Origin: Methanobacterium sp.
Lineage (GTDB): Archaea; Methanobacteriota; Methanobacteria; Methanobacteriales; Methanobacteriaceae
DNA length: 64,000 nt
Direction: 5' to 3'
NCBI GenBank assembly: GCA_015661405.1
Contig: JACWMK010000006.1
Span: forward strand, 1-64,000
Shown here: positions 19,532 through 29,165 of the stretch, in pieces
How the letters are laid out: every line of letters starts with the position of its first letter
How positions within the stretch are numbered: the stretch's first letter is position 1
The notes under the pieces: model-generated
What the model saw: only the letters and a program-made list of their open reading frames with translations
What the model was told of the DNA's origin: nothing
Database searches by the model: none
Made by a program: the position numbers and the translations under genes

Positions 19532-20206
19532 GTGAAATATAAATTAAAGGCTATAGCACTTGATGTAGATGGTACTATAACTGATGAAACTAGAAGGGTA
19601 TGTGTTAATGCTGTAAATGCCATATATCGCGCAGAAAATAATAGAATTCCGGTAATATTTGTAACAGGTAATGTTATGTGCGCTGCAAAAACTATAGCCA
19701 TATTATTAGGCACTACAGGCGGTTTGGTTGCTGAAAATGGTGGTGTAATTGAATCTCAAGGTAAAAAAAAGATTTTAGGTAATATAACGGAATGTCAAAA
19801 CGCTTATGAATTCCTTAAATCAAAATTCGAGGTTAAAAAAGTGGAATTATCTGATCAAAGAGTTTCTGAAGTAGCTATAGAAAGAACAATACCTGAAGAA
19901 CTAGTTAAAGAAACAGTCAACGATTTTAATGTGGAGGTCTACGATACTAAATTTGCTATACACTTGACGGATCCTTTAGTGGATAAAGGATCATCTCTGA
20001 AGATGATTATTACTGATTTAGATATAAAAACGGATGAAATTTTAGCTATTGGGGATAGTGAGAATGATATTGAATTTTTAAGAGTAGCAGGCGTTAAAGT
20101 GGCTGTTAATAATGCTGATAGTGAACTTAAAGATATAGCAGATTATGTAACTGAGAAATCTTATGGTGATGGAGTGGCAGAAGCAATTGAGAGGTTTATA
20201 CTATGA
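19532..20206 (+). CDS. Phosphoglycolate phosphatase, archaeal HAD type
   Basis: A 224-residue HAD-superfamily phosphatase of the archaeal phosphoglycolate phosphatase type (TIGR01487). Motif I is DVDGT at 11-15, motif II is TGN, and motif III-IV is GDSENDIEF. It starts with GTG at 19532 after a GGTGAT Shine-Dalgarno. Its TGA overlaps the ATG of the next gene, so it is coupled to the TldE-like gene. Confidence 0.9.
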   Translation: MKYKLKAIALDVDGTITDETRRVCVNAVNAIYRAENNRIPVIFVTGNVMCAAKTIAILLGTTGGLVAENGGVIESQGKKKILGNITECQNAYEFLKSKFEVKKVELSDQRVSEVAIERTIPEELVKETVNDFNVEVYDTKFAIHLTDPLVDKGSSLKMIITDLDIKTDEILAIGDSENDIEFLRVAGVKVAVNNADSELKDIADYVTEKSYGDGVAEAIERFIL

Positions 20207-21516
20207 TGGAAATGATGGATGAAATAGCTCAAGAAACACTGGGAATAGCACTTAAATATGTAAAGGAAGCTGAAATTTATCTTGAAAGAGAAGAAAAAGT
20301 AGATGTAGATATACAGAATGATCAAGTGGATTTTGCTAAAGAAGTTTCATCATATGGTCTAGGAATAAGGATAATTCTGGATAATAAGATGGGATTTGCA
20401 TATACCACAGATTTAACTAAACTAGAGCAAACAATTAAAAATGCAGTTTATAATGCTAAATTTAATGTAATAGATGAAAACTTTGTTTTTGCCCCTAAAT
20501 CTACATATCCTAATGTTAAGGAGATTTATGATCCTAAAATTCGAGACTTGGATGTGGAAGATACTGTAAAATTTGCTAAAACAATGATTCAAACCAGTAT
20601 TAATGAGAAATGCCAACCCACCTCCGGAGGTGTTTCCGCAGGTTCAATAAATACTGTTATAGCGAATTCTGATGGTGTACTTTCAAAGGATTCATCAACA
20701 TTCTTTTCAGGTTTTATATCAGTTAATATCCCGGATGGGACGGGTGTATCTACAGCCAATGAATCCGATTCATCCAGATATTTGGATATAGATGCTCAAA
20801 CAATTGCTCAAAATGCTTGTGAAGTTGCTCGTGATTCGAGAAACGGTAAACCTGTAGAAACAGGGGATATGGAGATTGTACTTGATTATAATGCTGCGGC
20901 AGCATTAGTTTACACGTTTGCTAATGCTTTAAACGCAGATAATGTGCAGAGAGGTAGATCAGTCTATGCTGATAAATTAGGTGAAGAAGTGTTATCATCA
21001 TCACTTAACATATTTGACGATGGCACACTTAAGAAAGGACTTAACAGTGCTCAAAGTGATGGTGAAGGTGTTCCCAGTCAAAAAACAACTCTAGTGCAGA
21101 ATGGGGTACTTAAAAATTTTATTTATGATTTATACACATCCCGTAAGGGAGGAGTTCAGAGCACTGGAAATGGAGCTAGATCCTCATTTGCCGATGTGCC
21201 TTCTGTAGGCTTCAGTAACTTAATACTTGATTTTGAAGAGTTGAATGAGATTTCCAATATAAAAAGTGGATTAATTGTTAAGGATTTATTGGGAGCTCAT
21301 ACTGCTAATCCCATATCTGGTGATTTCTCAGTGGAAACTATGAATGCTTTCTATATTAAGGATGGAGAAATTGCATATCCTGTGAAGAAAGCTATGTTGT
21401 CCGGTAATGTTTTCAATGCTCTTAAACATGCTAGCGCATCGTCCATTAAAACTAGACAGGTAGGACCATTCATATTACCTCAAATAGTAGTTTCTAAATT
21501 ACGAGTTGTGGGTTAA
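20203..21516 (+). CDS. TldD/PmbA family protein, TldE-like
   Basis: A 437-residue member of the TldD/TldE (PmbA) family. TldD-TldE heterodimers are zinc proteases that act on unfolded or small peptides. The HExxxH zinc motif of TldD is absent, so this looks like the non-catalytic TldE/PmbA partner; no TldD is in the window. The RSVYADKLGEEV and GARSSFADVPSVGFSN segments are typical. It overlaps the upstream phosphatase by 4 bases. A clear intrinsic terminator follows the stop. Confidence 0.88.
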   Translation: MMEMMDEIAQETLGIALKYVKEAEIYLEREEKVDVDIQNDQVDFAKEVSSYGLGIRIILDNKMGFAYTTDLTKLEQTIKNAVYNAKFNVIDENFVFAPKSTYPNVKEIYDPKIRDLDVEDTVKFAKTMIQTSINEKCQPTSGGVSAGSINTVIANSDGVLSKDSSTFFSGFISVNIPDGTGVSTANESDSSRYLDIDAQTIAQNACEVARDSRNGKPVETGDMEIVLDYNAAAALVYTFANALNADNVQRGRSVYADKLGEEVLSSSLNIFDDGTLKKGLNSAQSDGEGVPSQKTTLVQNGVLKNFIYDLYTSRKGGVQSTGNGARSSFADVPSVGFSNLILDFEELNEISNIKSGLIVKDLLGAHTANPISGDFSVETMNAFYIKDGEIAYPVKKAMLSGNVFNALKHASASSIKTRQVGPFILPQIVVSKLRVVG

Positions 21517-21548
21517 GGAGATTTCAAATTCTCCTATTTTTTATTTTA
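21516..21548 (+). terminator. Intrinsic terminator after the TldE-like gene
   Basis: A 6-bp stem AGGAGA/TCTCCT (21516-21521 with 21530-21535) is followed by a T-rich run, overlapping the stop codon's last base. It is a simple hairpin-plus-T terminator for the hypothetical phosphatase-tldE transcript. Confidence 0.6.
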
Positions 21549-21941
21549 ATGGGGAGTGACACATTATTTGTAAAATAAAAATAAATGGATAAATATTAAA
21601 ACAATATTCTAATATTACTCGTTTTAAACCTTGTACAATGTAAATATATTATGAACTAATATTTACTTGTGAATCTTGTGAGATAATCAATTTTTTATTT
21701 GCTCTGAGATGAAACAGTTTTCAATACAAATAACTTAATTATAAATAAATTAATTTAATCTCATTTTTAAAGACTTAAGAAATTAAGGGATTGTTGAAAA
21801 ACTATTGTTTTATGAAATGAGTTAGCTAATTTAAGAACAAAAATAGTAAAAAACATATCAAAATTTTATTCTATTGAAAGAAGTTCTTTTACTTATGTCA
21901 AGTTAAAAAAAATAAAAAAAGAGGGAATTTGTTTGCTTTTT
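21549..21941. other. Convergent intergenic spacer
   Basis: About 390 bases between the converging TldE-like and pseudomurein-binding genes. It has no convincing open frame, tRNA or C/D-box sRNA. T-rich sequence on the minus strand around 21905-21925 probably ends the 21942-23240 transcript. Confidence 0.5.
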
Positions 21942-23240
21942 TTAGAATGGTAAAGTAATGAATGTACCTTCTAAAGTGTATGTATTTAGATTCCAGTTGG
22001 TTATTGTACCGAAGGTGTTTGCTGTGCTGATTGTATCTGCGTAGTACCATTTACCATTCACATATAGTTGAGCCCAGACATGGCCGTACCATCCATCTGA
22101 GAAGTCACAGTATCCTTGTTGATATCTAGCCGGTATTCCGGCTGCTCTAGCCAGTGCAACCACTAAATTGGAATGATCACAGCAATTTCCTGTTCCAGCT
22201 GCTAAGGTACCTACTGCACCGTATTTAGTGTTATAGTAGAAGGAATAAGTTATGTTATTCCGTACCCAGTCAAAAATTGCTACTGCTTTACTGTATGGTG
22301 TTGTTAATCCTGCTGTGATTTTGTTTGCTAGTGCTACTATTGTAGGGTTGTTGGATTGTGCGTTAGTGGTGGGTTGTAAGTATGGTAACAATGCTGCGGC
22401 TATGCTTGAGCCGCTGCCTTCTGAGGTTGCAGTGTTTTTGATGACTTGGGACCATGGTTCTATTGATACATAGTTTGGTAGTCTTTGGTTAATGCCTTCG
22501 AAGTTTAATATTTCACTGTAGATATATACTTGGTTTTCGAAATTGATTTGTCCAAGTGAACTGTCTACGTAGTTGGGTACTTCTCCTTTTGTTGTTATTG
22601 TTGTTTCTATGCTTTTCGCGAGATTTAAATACTCTGATTTCAGGATATTTCCAGAATTAAGGATCTCCGTGTGGGTGTCGGTGCTTTGCACTGTTTTAAG
22701 GGTCACCGGTTTGTTTAATCCGCTGTTGTAGTTCAATAAGTCATTAACCAATAATTGTAAAAATTCGGGCATAGTGACTTCAGTGTTAGAGATTGTCACA
22801 TAGTTAGGTAATCTGCCGTTAGTTATCACAAAACTTTGTACACTAGCTGCTGCACTAGTAATTTCTGTATTTGTGAAACTGGTCGAAGTAGCTGTTTTCA
22901 CTGTGCTTGCACTTGCAGCTGATCCTGCTGCTTTATTTGTTGAGCTGGAATTTGCTTTAGTGGTTGTTGGTGTTACAGTTTTAGCTTGTGTATTGTTTTC
23001 TGTGGTGTTAACTTTATTTGTTGTTTCTGTTACATTAGTTGTAGGTGTTGAGTTCTGGTCTGTCACTTTAGCTAAATTATTGCTAGTTGTTGTGTTTGTT
23101 TGACTAGAAGTTCCATTTGTTATGTTGGTTGCTGCAAAGGCTGTGCCTGCGCTAAAAGGCAGTGCTATAGCTAATAGCAATAGCACTGTCATAATCGATT
23201 TACTCTTAATTATACCGCCTCCATGTCCTAAATATTTCAA
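21942..23240 (-). CDS. Exported pseudomurein-binding-repeat protein with transglutaminase-like peptidase domain
   Basis: A candidate wall hydrolase. Residues about 11-36 are a signal peptide, and 37-125 a Thr/Asn-rich linker. Around 132-262 come pseudomurein-binding repeats (PMBR; NGRLPNYVTI, KGEVPNYVDS, NQRLPNYVSI). Residues 300-432 are a transglutaminase-like domain with triad C353 (GNCCDHS), H387 (GHVWA) and D402 (YYADT). The virus/prophage endoisopeptidases PeiP and PeiW share this order and C-H-D triad. A host autolysin or wall-remodelling role is inferred. The start is unclear: TTG 23240 lacks a Shine-Dalgarno, ATT 23210 lies 7 bases after GGAGG, and ATG 23192 falls inside the signal peptide. 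Confidence 0.85.
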   Translation of the reverse strand: MKYLGHGGGIIKSKSIMTVLLLLAIALPFSAGTAFAATNITNGTSSQTNTTTSNNLAKVTDQNSTPTTNVTETTNKVNTTENNTQAKTVTPTTTKANSSSTNKAAGSAASASTVKTATSTSFTNTEITSAAASVQSFVITNGRLPNYVTISNTEVTMPEFLQLLVNDLLNYNSGLNKPVTLKTVQSTDTHTEILNSGNILKSEYLNLAKSIETTITTKGEVPNYVDSSLGQINFENQVYIYSEILNFEGINQRLPNYVSIEPWSQVIKNTATSEGSGSSIAAALLPYLQPTTNAQSNNPTIVALANKITAGLTTPYSKAVAIFDWVRNNITYSFYYNTKYGAVGTLAAGTGNCCDHSNLVVALARAAGIPARYQQGYCDFSDGWYGHVWAQLYVNGKWYYADTISTANTFGTITNWNLNTYTLEGTFITLPF

Positions 23241-23771
23241 AAAAAGTATTTTTTGAACCTTTCAGGACCTAGCCAACTATCACTTATCGATCACTTATAA
23301 AGGTTACGGAAAAACCTTAAAAAAAAACGCCCCATAACGCTTTTTTTAAGGTTTAAACTGCAATTAAAAGTTTTCATGATAAGAGATGATGAATATATTT
23401 TATCCGTTCCACCTTTCAGTGATTGAAACCATAATTAATCTTATTTATCCAATACCCATCTTGTTTAAGCTTTACAATAATCGAATTTTCTATGGAATTC
23501 ATCCATTAATTAGTATATACACTTATTCATGTCTAATATTTTATTAAACACACTAATTCCTAATAAAAGCTATCTTTTGAAGATTTAAAGATTCATTAAA
23601 CAGTTTAAAATGTTTAAAAATAAATTTTAATAACAGCCTAGTTAAATTTAATCATAAATCTTAATTTAATCATTATTTCAATATTTTAAATATTAAACAA
23701 ATAATTAACTTATTAATTTTAAACAAATTCATTAACAACAACATTTAACAAATGATGTATAGGATTATAAA
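23241..23771. promoter_or_regulatory. Divergent regulatory region with TATA box and inverted repeats
   Basis: A 531-base spacer between the pseudomurein-binding gene (minus) and the zinc-ribbon membrane gene (plus). A minus-strand TATA box TTTATAAGT lies near 23292-23302. Directly upstream are a short repeat AAGGTT...AACCTT (about 23300-23318) and a 14-bp perfect inverted repeat, AAACCTTAAAAAAA at 23312-23325 against 23341-23354. This could be an operator for the wall-protein gene. The remaining 400 bases are AT-rich with no gene I can support. Confidence 0.5.
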
Positions 23772-24110
23772 ATGGTAAAAATGAAATGCGAGAACTGTGG
23801 TAGTCATATTAGAAAAGGTGATATCTACTGCTCCACTTGTGGTATGGAAATATTATCATCAGGATATAAGCCTCTGCAGAAAAAGTATATGAGTGAAGAT
23901 TATAGTAATGAAGAACACTCGAACGATAGAAATAACAATTATTACGAGCCTAGTACTGCTAAATATGAAAGTAGGCATAATCTTGATTATAAAGAAACTA
24001 AACGTTCAAGTGGATGGCTTCCAATCATTCTTTTCCTAGTACTTATCCTTATGATAGGATTTGTTATAGGATTAATAATGTTCACAAGTAACATCCAATC
24101 CACACCATGA
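23772..24110 (+). CDS. Zinc-ribbon protein with C-terminal membrane helix
   Basis: A 112-residue protein. The N-terminus MVKMKCENCGSHI...YCSTCGMEI is a zinc ribbon with two C-x2-C pairs. Residues 45-80 are polar and Asn/Glu-rich. The final 30 residues contain one strong transmembrane helix (WLPIILFLVLILMIGFVIGL), so the ribbon likely faces the cytoplasm. Such proteins are common in methanogens and have no known function. ATG at 23772; an internal ATG at residue 4 is possible. Confidence 0.75.
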   Translation: MVKMKCENCGSHIRKGDIYCSTCGMEILSSGYKPLQKKYMSEDYSNEEHSNDRNNNYYEPSTAKYESRHNLDYKETKRSSGWLPIILFLVLILMIGFVIGLIMFTSNIQSTP

Positions 24111-24300
24111 CTAAAAAAATATATCTAAATTGGATGGAATTTCATTAATACGTTATTATTACTACTTTTAAATTAAATTGATTAACTTCTACTCTGGAAA
24201 ATGTAATTATAAAAAAAAATATTTAATAAATATTATATTTAAGAAAATGATTCAAAAAAAATATAATAAATTAATTATAAAAAAATTTAATAATATAATT

Positions 24301-24627
24301 TTATTCAGATTTACTAGTTTTTAAGCGATTTAACTCTTCTTCATTATCCTCTAAAAGTTTTTTGAGAATCAATCCTTTAATTTCCAATCCCTCCAAATCA
24401 GCAGGATCTATATTAAGTGCTTTATTCAAACTCTCCAATGCTTCATAAGGCTTATCAAGCAAAGAAAATGCAGTAGCCATACCTTTCCATGCTAATGCAT
24501 TTTTAGGATCCAACTTTGCCATGCTCTCGTAAGCTTCCAAAGCATCCAAATATTTACCATCCTCAAAAAATTTATCAGCAGTCTTTTTCCAATAACTTAA
24601 ATCTTCCAATTTCTCTTTCTCAGTCAT
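24301..24627 (-). CDS. TPR-repeat protein
   Basis: A 108-residue protein of about two to three tetratricopeptide repeats (DALEAYESMAKLDPKNALAWKGMA; YEALESLNKALNIDP), a protein-protein interaction scaffold. I start it at ATG 24627, 8 bases after GAGG, rather than at the in-frame TTG at 24636. It lies 70 bases downstream of alaS on the same strand. Confidence 0.8.
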   Translation of the reverse strand: MTEKEKLEDLSYWKKTADKFFEDGKYLDALEAYESMAKLDPKNALAWKGMATAFSLLDKPYEALESLNKALNIDPADLEGLEIKGLILKKLLEDNEEELNRLKTSKSE

Positions 24628-24697
24628 AATCAACAACCTCTCATAATAATCAGATTATTTAAAACCGAATTCAATAACTTTAATATAATTTTATCAG

Positions 24698-27403
24698 TTA
24701 TTTTAAATAAGTTTTTAGTTTATTAACAGTGAAATCAAGGGCTTCTAACATCTTTTCACTCTTAGGGCCTGCACCTTGAGCAAGCGTTGGTTTACCTCCC
24801 CCACCGCCACCCAAAATTTTAGCTGCTTCTTTTATTATTTCATTAATTTTTATATTATTATTAAGAGCTTTAGTTGATGCTGCTCCAACTATTTTTCCAT
24901 CACAGTTTCCAATAATCACTAAATCAACTTTACCAGGGGTTTCAATGAGTTCAGTCGCTATTTTTATAAGTTCTCCCATATCAGCTTCCACTATCTTATT
25001 TAAAATCAATAAATCATTAATTTTTTCAGCTTCATCAACCATACTTGTAATTTTAAGAGACGCAACTTGTCTTTTAAGCTTATTAATTTCATTTTTATAG
25101 GATTTCCACTCATTAAAGAATCTATCACATGTTTTAGGCAGTTGTTCAACTTCCACTTTAAATATACCTGTACTTTCTTTCAAAATATTATCAGTATTTT
25201 GAACAGCTTTAATTGCTGCTTCACCTGCTGAGAATTCAATTCGTTCTACACCATCTTGGATTCTTTCAGTTTTTATAATCTTAATTAGACCCACATCACC
25301 TGTTTTATTACAGTGAGTCCCTGCACATGCTTGGACATCGGTGCCTTCTATTTCGACGGTTCTTATATTCATCCCGGGTACTATTCCGCCTTGATATAAA
25401 ATAAATCCATATTTCTTCTCAGCGACTGTTCGATCCATCCAAAATGTGTTTATTCCAATATTATCCATTACAAGATTATTCGCAAGTCTTTCAATTTCTA
25501 AGATTTCCTCTGGTTTTATCCTTTTATAATGTGATATATCGATTCTAGATTTTTTAATACCTTTTTGAGCTCCAGCTTGCCAAATATGATCTCCTAATAT
25601 TTTCCTCGCAGAGGATATGATTAAGTGAGTTGCGGTATGATTTCTAGTTAAAGCTTTTCTTCGAGTTACATCTATGCAACCTTCTATTATTTGACCCCGG
25701 AATGGATGTACTTTTTCTATATCTTCTTCATTTACTCTGTGTAATACGGTATCTTCAATTTTTTCAGTATACAGAATATTAATTTTTTCGCCACGAATTT
25801 TTAAATATCCTACATCTGATGGCTGACCACCACCTTCAGGATAGAAGAGCGTCTGATCTAATATTACATTATTTTCGTAGATTCCAATTACATGTGCTTT
25901 AAACTCAGTTTTAACAGGATTTTCATAAAATAAAAGATCTGTAGCTGGGAAATCAAGCTTTATTTCTGGTTTCTCTTTTTGAATTTCTTCAGAATGTTCG
26001 GCTGCTACTAATGTGTAAAAATTATCAGGTATTTTAGAATTAAAATTATTTTCCTTTGAGATCTCATTTATTGTTTCTGGTGGAATTCCATGGGAATCAT
26101 AAAGTTTTATGAGAGTTTCTAGTGGTATTTCATTTTTTTGGTCTTTTTTAAGATTTTTTATTGTTTTTTGAACTAAGTTTTTACCTTTTGAAATTGTTTT
26201 ATAATATCTTTTATTTTCTAAATTGATAATTGAATTAATATGATGTTGATGATGCTTGATTTCAGGGTATGTTTTCGATAAGAATTCTAATTGTAAACCC
26301 ATTATATCCGTTAAGGATTCATTTAAATTAAGGTCTTTAATGAATTTGATCGTTCTTCTCAAGATTAGTCTAGCCAGATATCCATCCTTTATATTAGACG
26401 GTATAACTCCATCGGCTAACATGAATGCCAGACATCTTGTGTGATCTGCAATAATATAAATGGATTCCATTGGTTCTGTGGCTTTTTTAAGTTCATCTAC
26501 CGATATATTTAACCTTCCAGCTACTTTCATACGAAGAATTTTTAGATCAGCAATGTCTTCAATATCCATCATACCAGCTACCCTGGCATTCTCAGCTAAT
26601 ATATGTTCATTAAATTCAACATTTGCTAATTCTTTGAGTTCATTAATGACAGGACTGAAAGAAGCATCATATGCGGTGGGTGTTCCCTGAGATATCCAAG
26701 CAAATCTTTCTAGGCCGTAACCGGTATCTACTATTTTAAGAGGTATCTCCTTTAGTCCATCAGGCGTGGTTCGATATTTAATGAAAACTAATGTAGCTAG
26801 TTCCACTCCACGCACGCATATTTCATAACAAGGTCCTGCATTTCCACCGCCTTCCCACCATGATTCTATGAAGCTAATTTCTTCAGGGTTTATTCCAACG
26901 TAATCTATGAAATCATGACAGTATTTGATGGTTTCATCTTCCCAGTATACTGTTTTTTCTTTGGTATTGAATGCGTGATGTCCACCCATAGTGAAGCATG
27001 TCATATGTCTACCGGTTCGGCCTACATTATCAACATCATTAAGTCTTATGGATGGTTGGGCTACCACTAAGGGGTTAGCTGGAGGTTCCACCATTCCAGA
27101 AGTAACCCATGGTTGGAAATTGTAAATAGATGCTCCTACTAAGAAGACATCATCTCTCCAGCGTTTAGCTAAGACAGGATATCTTTTAATGGGTGTATGT
27201 CCATTTTTTTCAAAGAATTTTGTGAAGGTGTTTTGTATACTGAAAAGATCATATTTTCTCTTGGTTGCTGGATCGCCGATGAATTCGTATTTATCACAGG
27301 GAGCGTCTCCACAGGTTTGTTTATCGCCTATAGTCCAAAAATCTTTTCCACATGTTTGGCAGGTTTTTTTACTGTATCCTAATTCTTCAAGCTGGTTTGA
27401 CAT
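24698..27403 (-). CDS. alaS: Alanyl-tRNA synthetase
   Basis: Archaeal-type AlaRS, about 901 residues, charging tRNA-Ala. The N-terminal zinc-binding segment (CQTCGKDFW...CGDAPC) is archaeal. The catalytic domain follows, then the editing domain with zinc ligands HTATH and CAGTH, and the C-Ala domain ending in a glycine run before KPTLAQGAG. An in-frame ATG exists at 27415, but the GATGATT ahead of ATG 27403 looks like the Shine-Dalgarno. A TATA box sits at 27433-27440, so the leader would be very short. Confidence 0.97.
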   Translation of the reverse strand: MSNQLEELGYSKKTCQTCGKDFWTIGDKQTCGDAPCDKYEFIGDPATKRKYDLFSIQNTFTKFFEKNGHTPIKRYPVLAKRWRDDVFLVGASIYNFQPWVTSGMVEPPANPLVVAQPSIRLNDVDNVGRTGRHMTCFTMGGHHAFNTKEKTVYWEDETIKYCHDFIDYVGINPEEISFIESWWEGGGNAGPCYEICVRGVELATLVFIKYRTTPDGLKEIPLKIVDTGYGLERFAWISQGTPTAYDASFSPVINELKELANVEFNEHILAENARVAGMMDIEDIADLKILRMKVAGRLNISVDELKKATEPMESIYIIADHTRCLAFMLADGVIPSNIKDGYLARLILRRTIKFIKDLNLNESLTDIMGLQLEFLSKTYPEIKHHQHHINSIINLENKRYYKTISKGKNLVQKTIKNLKKDQKNEIPLETLIKLYDSHGIPPETINEISKENNFNSKIPDNFYTLVAAEHSEEIQKEKPEIKLDFPATDLLFYENPVKTEFKAHVIGIYENNVILDQTLFYPEGGGQPSDVGYLKIRGEKINILYTEKIEDTVLHRVNEEDIEKVHPFRGQIIEGCIDVTRRKALTRNHTATHLIISSARKILGDHIWQAGAQKGIKKSRIDISHYKRIKPEEILEIERLANNLVMDNIGINTFWMDRTVAEKKYGFILYQGGIVPGMNIRTVEIEGTDVQACAGTHCNKTGDVGLIKIIKTERIQDGVERIEFSAGEAAIKAVQNTDNILKESTGIFKVEVEQLPKTCDRFFNEWKSYKNEINKLKRQVASLKITSMVDEAEKINDLLILNKIVEADMGELIKIATELIETPGKVDLVIIGNCDGKIVGAASTKALNNNIKINEIIKEAAKILGGGGGGKPTLAQGAGPKSEKMLEALDFTVNKLKTYLK

Positions 27404-27415
27404 AATAATCATCAA

Positions 27416-27717
27416 ATAATTTTCTTTGAACTTATTTATAGTAATAAAATAGCTATAATTAAGATTCTAATATCCTAGAATTTATTAAATATTATATAAT
27501 CTCATTATATAAAATTATATAAATTAAATATGAGAAAAATTGTTGATTAAAATTAAAGTATTTCTTAATTTAATTTCCTGAAAAAATAGCAATAAATTAA
27601 AAAAAATATTTACAATTATGATAAAATAAAAAAAAATAGAATTTAATTTTTATAAAAGTATTGTGATTCCCAAAAAAAAATGATAACAAAAAAAAGAAAT
27701 AGAATTTGAGAAAAAAC
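27416..27717. other. Spacer between the L12 and alaS genes
   Basis: About 300 AT-rich bases. The alaS promoter occupies the right end. The left end has repeated T-runs on the minus strand (about 27620-27690), the normal archaeal terminator form, ending the L11-L1-L10-L12 transcript. I see nothing else. Confidence 0.5.
27433..27440 (-). promoter_or_regulatory. TATA box of alaS
   Basis: TATAAATA on the minus strand lies about 28 bases from ATG 27415. Transcription would thus begin at or within a few bases of the start codon, so the message is leaderless or nearly so. Confidence 0.45.
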
Positions 27718-27791
27718 TTATCCGAAGAGAGCGCCTAAACCGGCTGCGGCTTCTTCTTCTTTTTCTTCTTCAGATTCTTCCTCTTCTTCTT
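27718..27791 (-). repeat. 74-base perfect repeat, L12 copy
   Basis: Identical to 28145-28218 from the stop codon through the acidic tail region, and differing at the base on either side. It encodes the shared acidic and GLGALFG tail of L12 and L10. Confidence 0.9.
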
Positions 27792-28032
27792 CCTCTTCTT
27801 CTTCAGGTGCAGTTGCTGCTGCAGGTGCAGTTGCTGCTGCAGGTGCTGCTGCAGTTAAAGCAGTTTTTTCAATTGCTTCGTCAATGTCTACATCTTCCAG
27901 AGCTGCAATTAATGCCTTAACCCTAGCATCGTTAACTTCTGCTCCTGCTGCTTCCAAAACCTTATTCACGTTTTCTTCGTTAATCTCTTGACCAGTTGTG
28001 TGCAATAACATTGCTGTGTATACGTACTCCAT
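27718..28032 (-). CDS. rpl12: 50S ribosomal protein P1 (L12 stalk protein)
   Basis: The archaeal stalk protein P1/aL12, about 104 residues. It has an N-terminal helical dimerisation domain ([22 protein letters not shown]), an Ala/Pro hinge, a Glu-rich stretch and the factor-binding tail GLGALFG. ATG 28032 follows GAGGTGATT; the in-frame GTG three codons upstream is part of that Shine-Dalgarno. It is the last gene of the stalk operon. The last 74 bases are identical to the end of the L10 gene. Confidence 0.97.
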   Translation of the reverse strand: MEYVYTAMLLHTTGQEINEENVNKVLEAAGAEVNDARVKALIAALEDVDIDEAIEKTALTAAAPAAATAPAAATAPEEEEEEEEEESEEEKEEEAAAGLGALFG

Positions 28033-28144
28033 TATAATCACCTCAAATTTCTCTTAATACTAATTTAATCTATATTTACTTAATTTAAAATACTGGAATT
28101 CTCTTTTTAATGTTTAATTTATAAATTGGATTCTTTATAAAATG

Positions 28145-28218
28145 TTATCCGAAGAGAGCGCCTAAACCGGCTGCGGCTTCTTCTTCTTTTTCTTCTTCAG
28201 ATTCTTCCTCTTCTTCTT
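28145..28218 (-). repeat. 74-base perfect repeat, L10 copy
   Basis: Partner of 27718-27791. The two copies are direct repeats 427 bases apart on the same strand. Confidence 0.9.
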
Positions 28219-29164
28219 TCTCTTCATCCTCAGGTTTTTCTTCTACATGGGTTTCAGTTTGAACCGGGCGTGAACTGAGTTTTTGGCGAAGTTCATCATC
28301 TAAAGCATCATCATTATGTAACGCAATTTCCGCAGCCAACGCTAACATTTGGGAATAGGCCATAGATAACAAAATATCTCGTGTTTTATCTGTTAATATT
28401 TCTGCATTAATAGCTAAATTCAGTGATTTAATAGTAGCATTCTGCAGTAATATAGGCAGTGATACTTTATTAAATATCATAGCATTAACCGATAAATTCA
28501 GGGCCTGAGTGAAAGCTTTTTGAACGTCTGATAAGGTATTCTCAGGATCAATTGTTAAAAGATCAGATGTATAAATAGTTTGATCTTCATAAGCAGCCTT
28601 GAGATCTATTCCTACTTCCATAGGATAAATTTCAAGACGAGTTAATATGCTAGCTATGCTTTTGGAGATTTCCTCTCCAGCGGTAACTACGATTTTATCT
28701 TTGTTTATAACTATTTTTCCTTTATCAATCTTAGCTTGGATACCAATCTTTTGAAGTTCTCCCAGCATAGGGCCAGGTTTAAAAGCAGTATCACCTTTAG
28801 GAACCACTATATCCAAAGCAGCTATATTCCCAGCTTTAGCAGGAGCTTCTGTTTTACTTTCTTCTAAGATTTTGAATAGTTTAAATGGATTCATATCCGT
28901 AAAGATTAAAGCAGGTTGTCCTTCCATATGCTCTTCTAAAGATTCTATATTCAATTTCGATTTTTTAGAATCATTCAAAGCAAGGCTCATTAAAGTTTTC
29001 CTGGACATTTTAACCGTTGCACTATCCTTTAAGGTCCTACGCATTTTCTGAAGTTGTGGAGCAGGAATATCTGCCAAGTTAGCTATACCCACTACATTAT
29101 GATTTTCGATTAAACCTTTGAGATCTTTAACTTCATCTTTTTTCCAATTAGCAACGTGAGCCAT
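28145..29164 (-). CDS. rpl10: 50S ribosomal protein P0 (L10)
   Basis: The archaeal stalk base protein P0/aL10, 339 residues. It has an rRNA-binding N-terminal domain, the archaeal insertion domain, helices that dock P1 dimers, then an acidic linker and the GLGALFG tail shared with P1. ATG 29164 falls one base after the L1 stop, so L1 and L10 are translationally coupled. Confidence 0.97.
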   Translation of the reverse strand: MAHVANWKKDEVKDLKGLIENHNVVGIANLADIPAPQLQKMRRTLKDSATVKMSRKTLMSLALNDSKKSKLNIESLEEHMEGQPALIFTDMNPFKLFKILEESKTEAPAKAGNIAALDIVVPKGDTAFKPGPMLGELQKIGIQAKIDKGKIVINKDKIVVTAGEEISKSIASILTRLEIYPMEVGIDLKAAYEDQTIYTSDLLTIDPENTLSDVQKAFTQALNLSVNAMIFNKVSLPILLQNATIKSLNLAINAEILTDKTRDILLSMAYSQMLALAAEIALHNDDALDDELRQKLSSRPVQTETHVEEKPEDEEKEEEEESEEEKEEEAAAGLGALFG

Positions 29165-29165
29165 T

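Noticed and set aside
21942..23240. Prophage origin for the PeiP-like protein
   Set aside because: No integrase, terminase, capsid or attachment repeats nearby; neighbours are ordinary chromosomal genes.
23405..23432. TTTCAGTGATTGAAAC resembling the end of a methanogen CRISPR repeat
   Set aside because: A single copy, with no spacer-repeat array; a short chance palindrome is enough to explain it.
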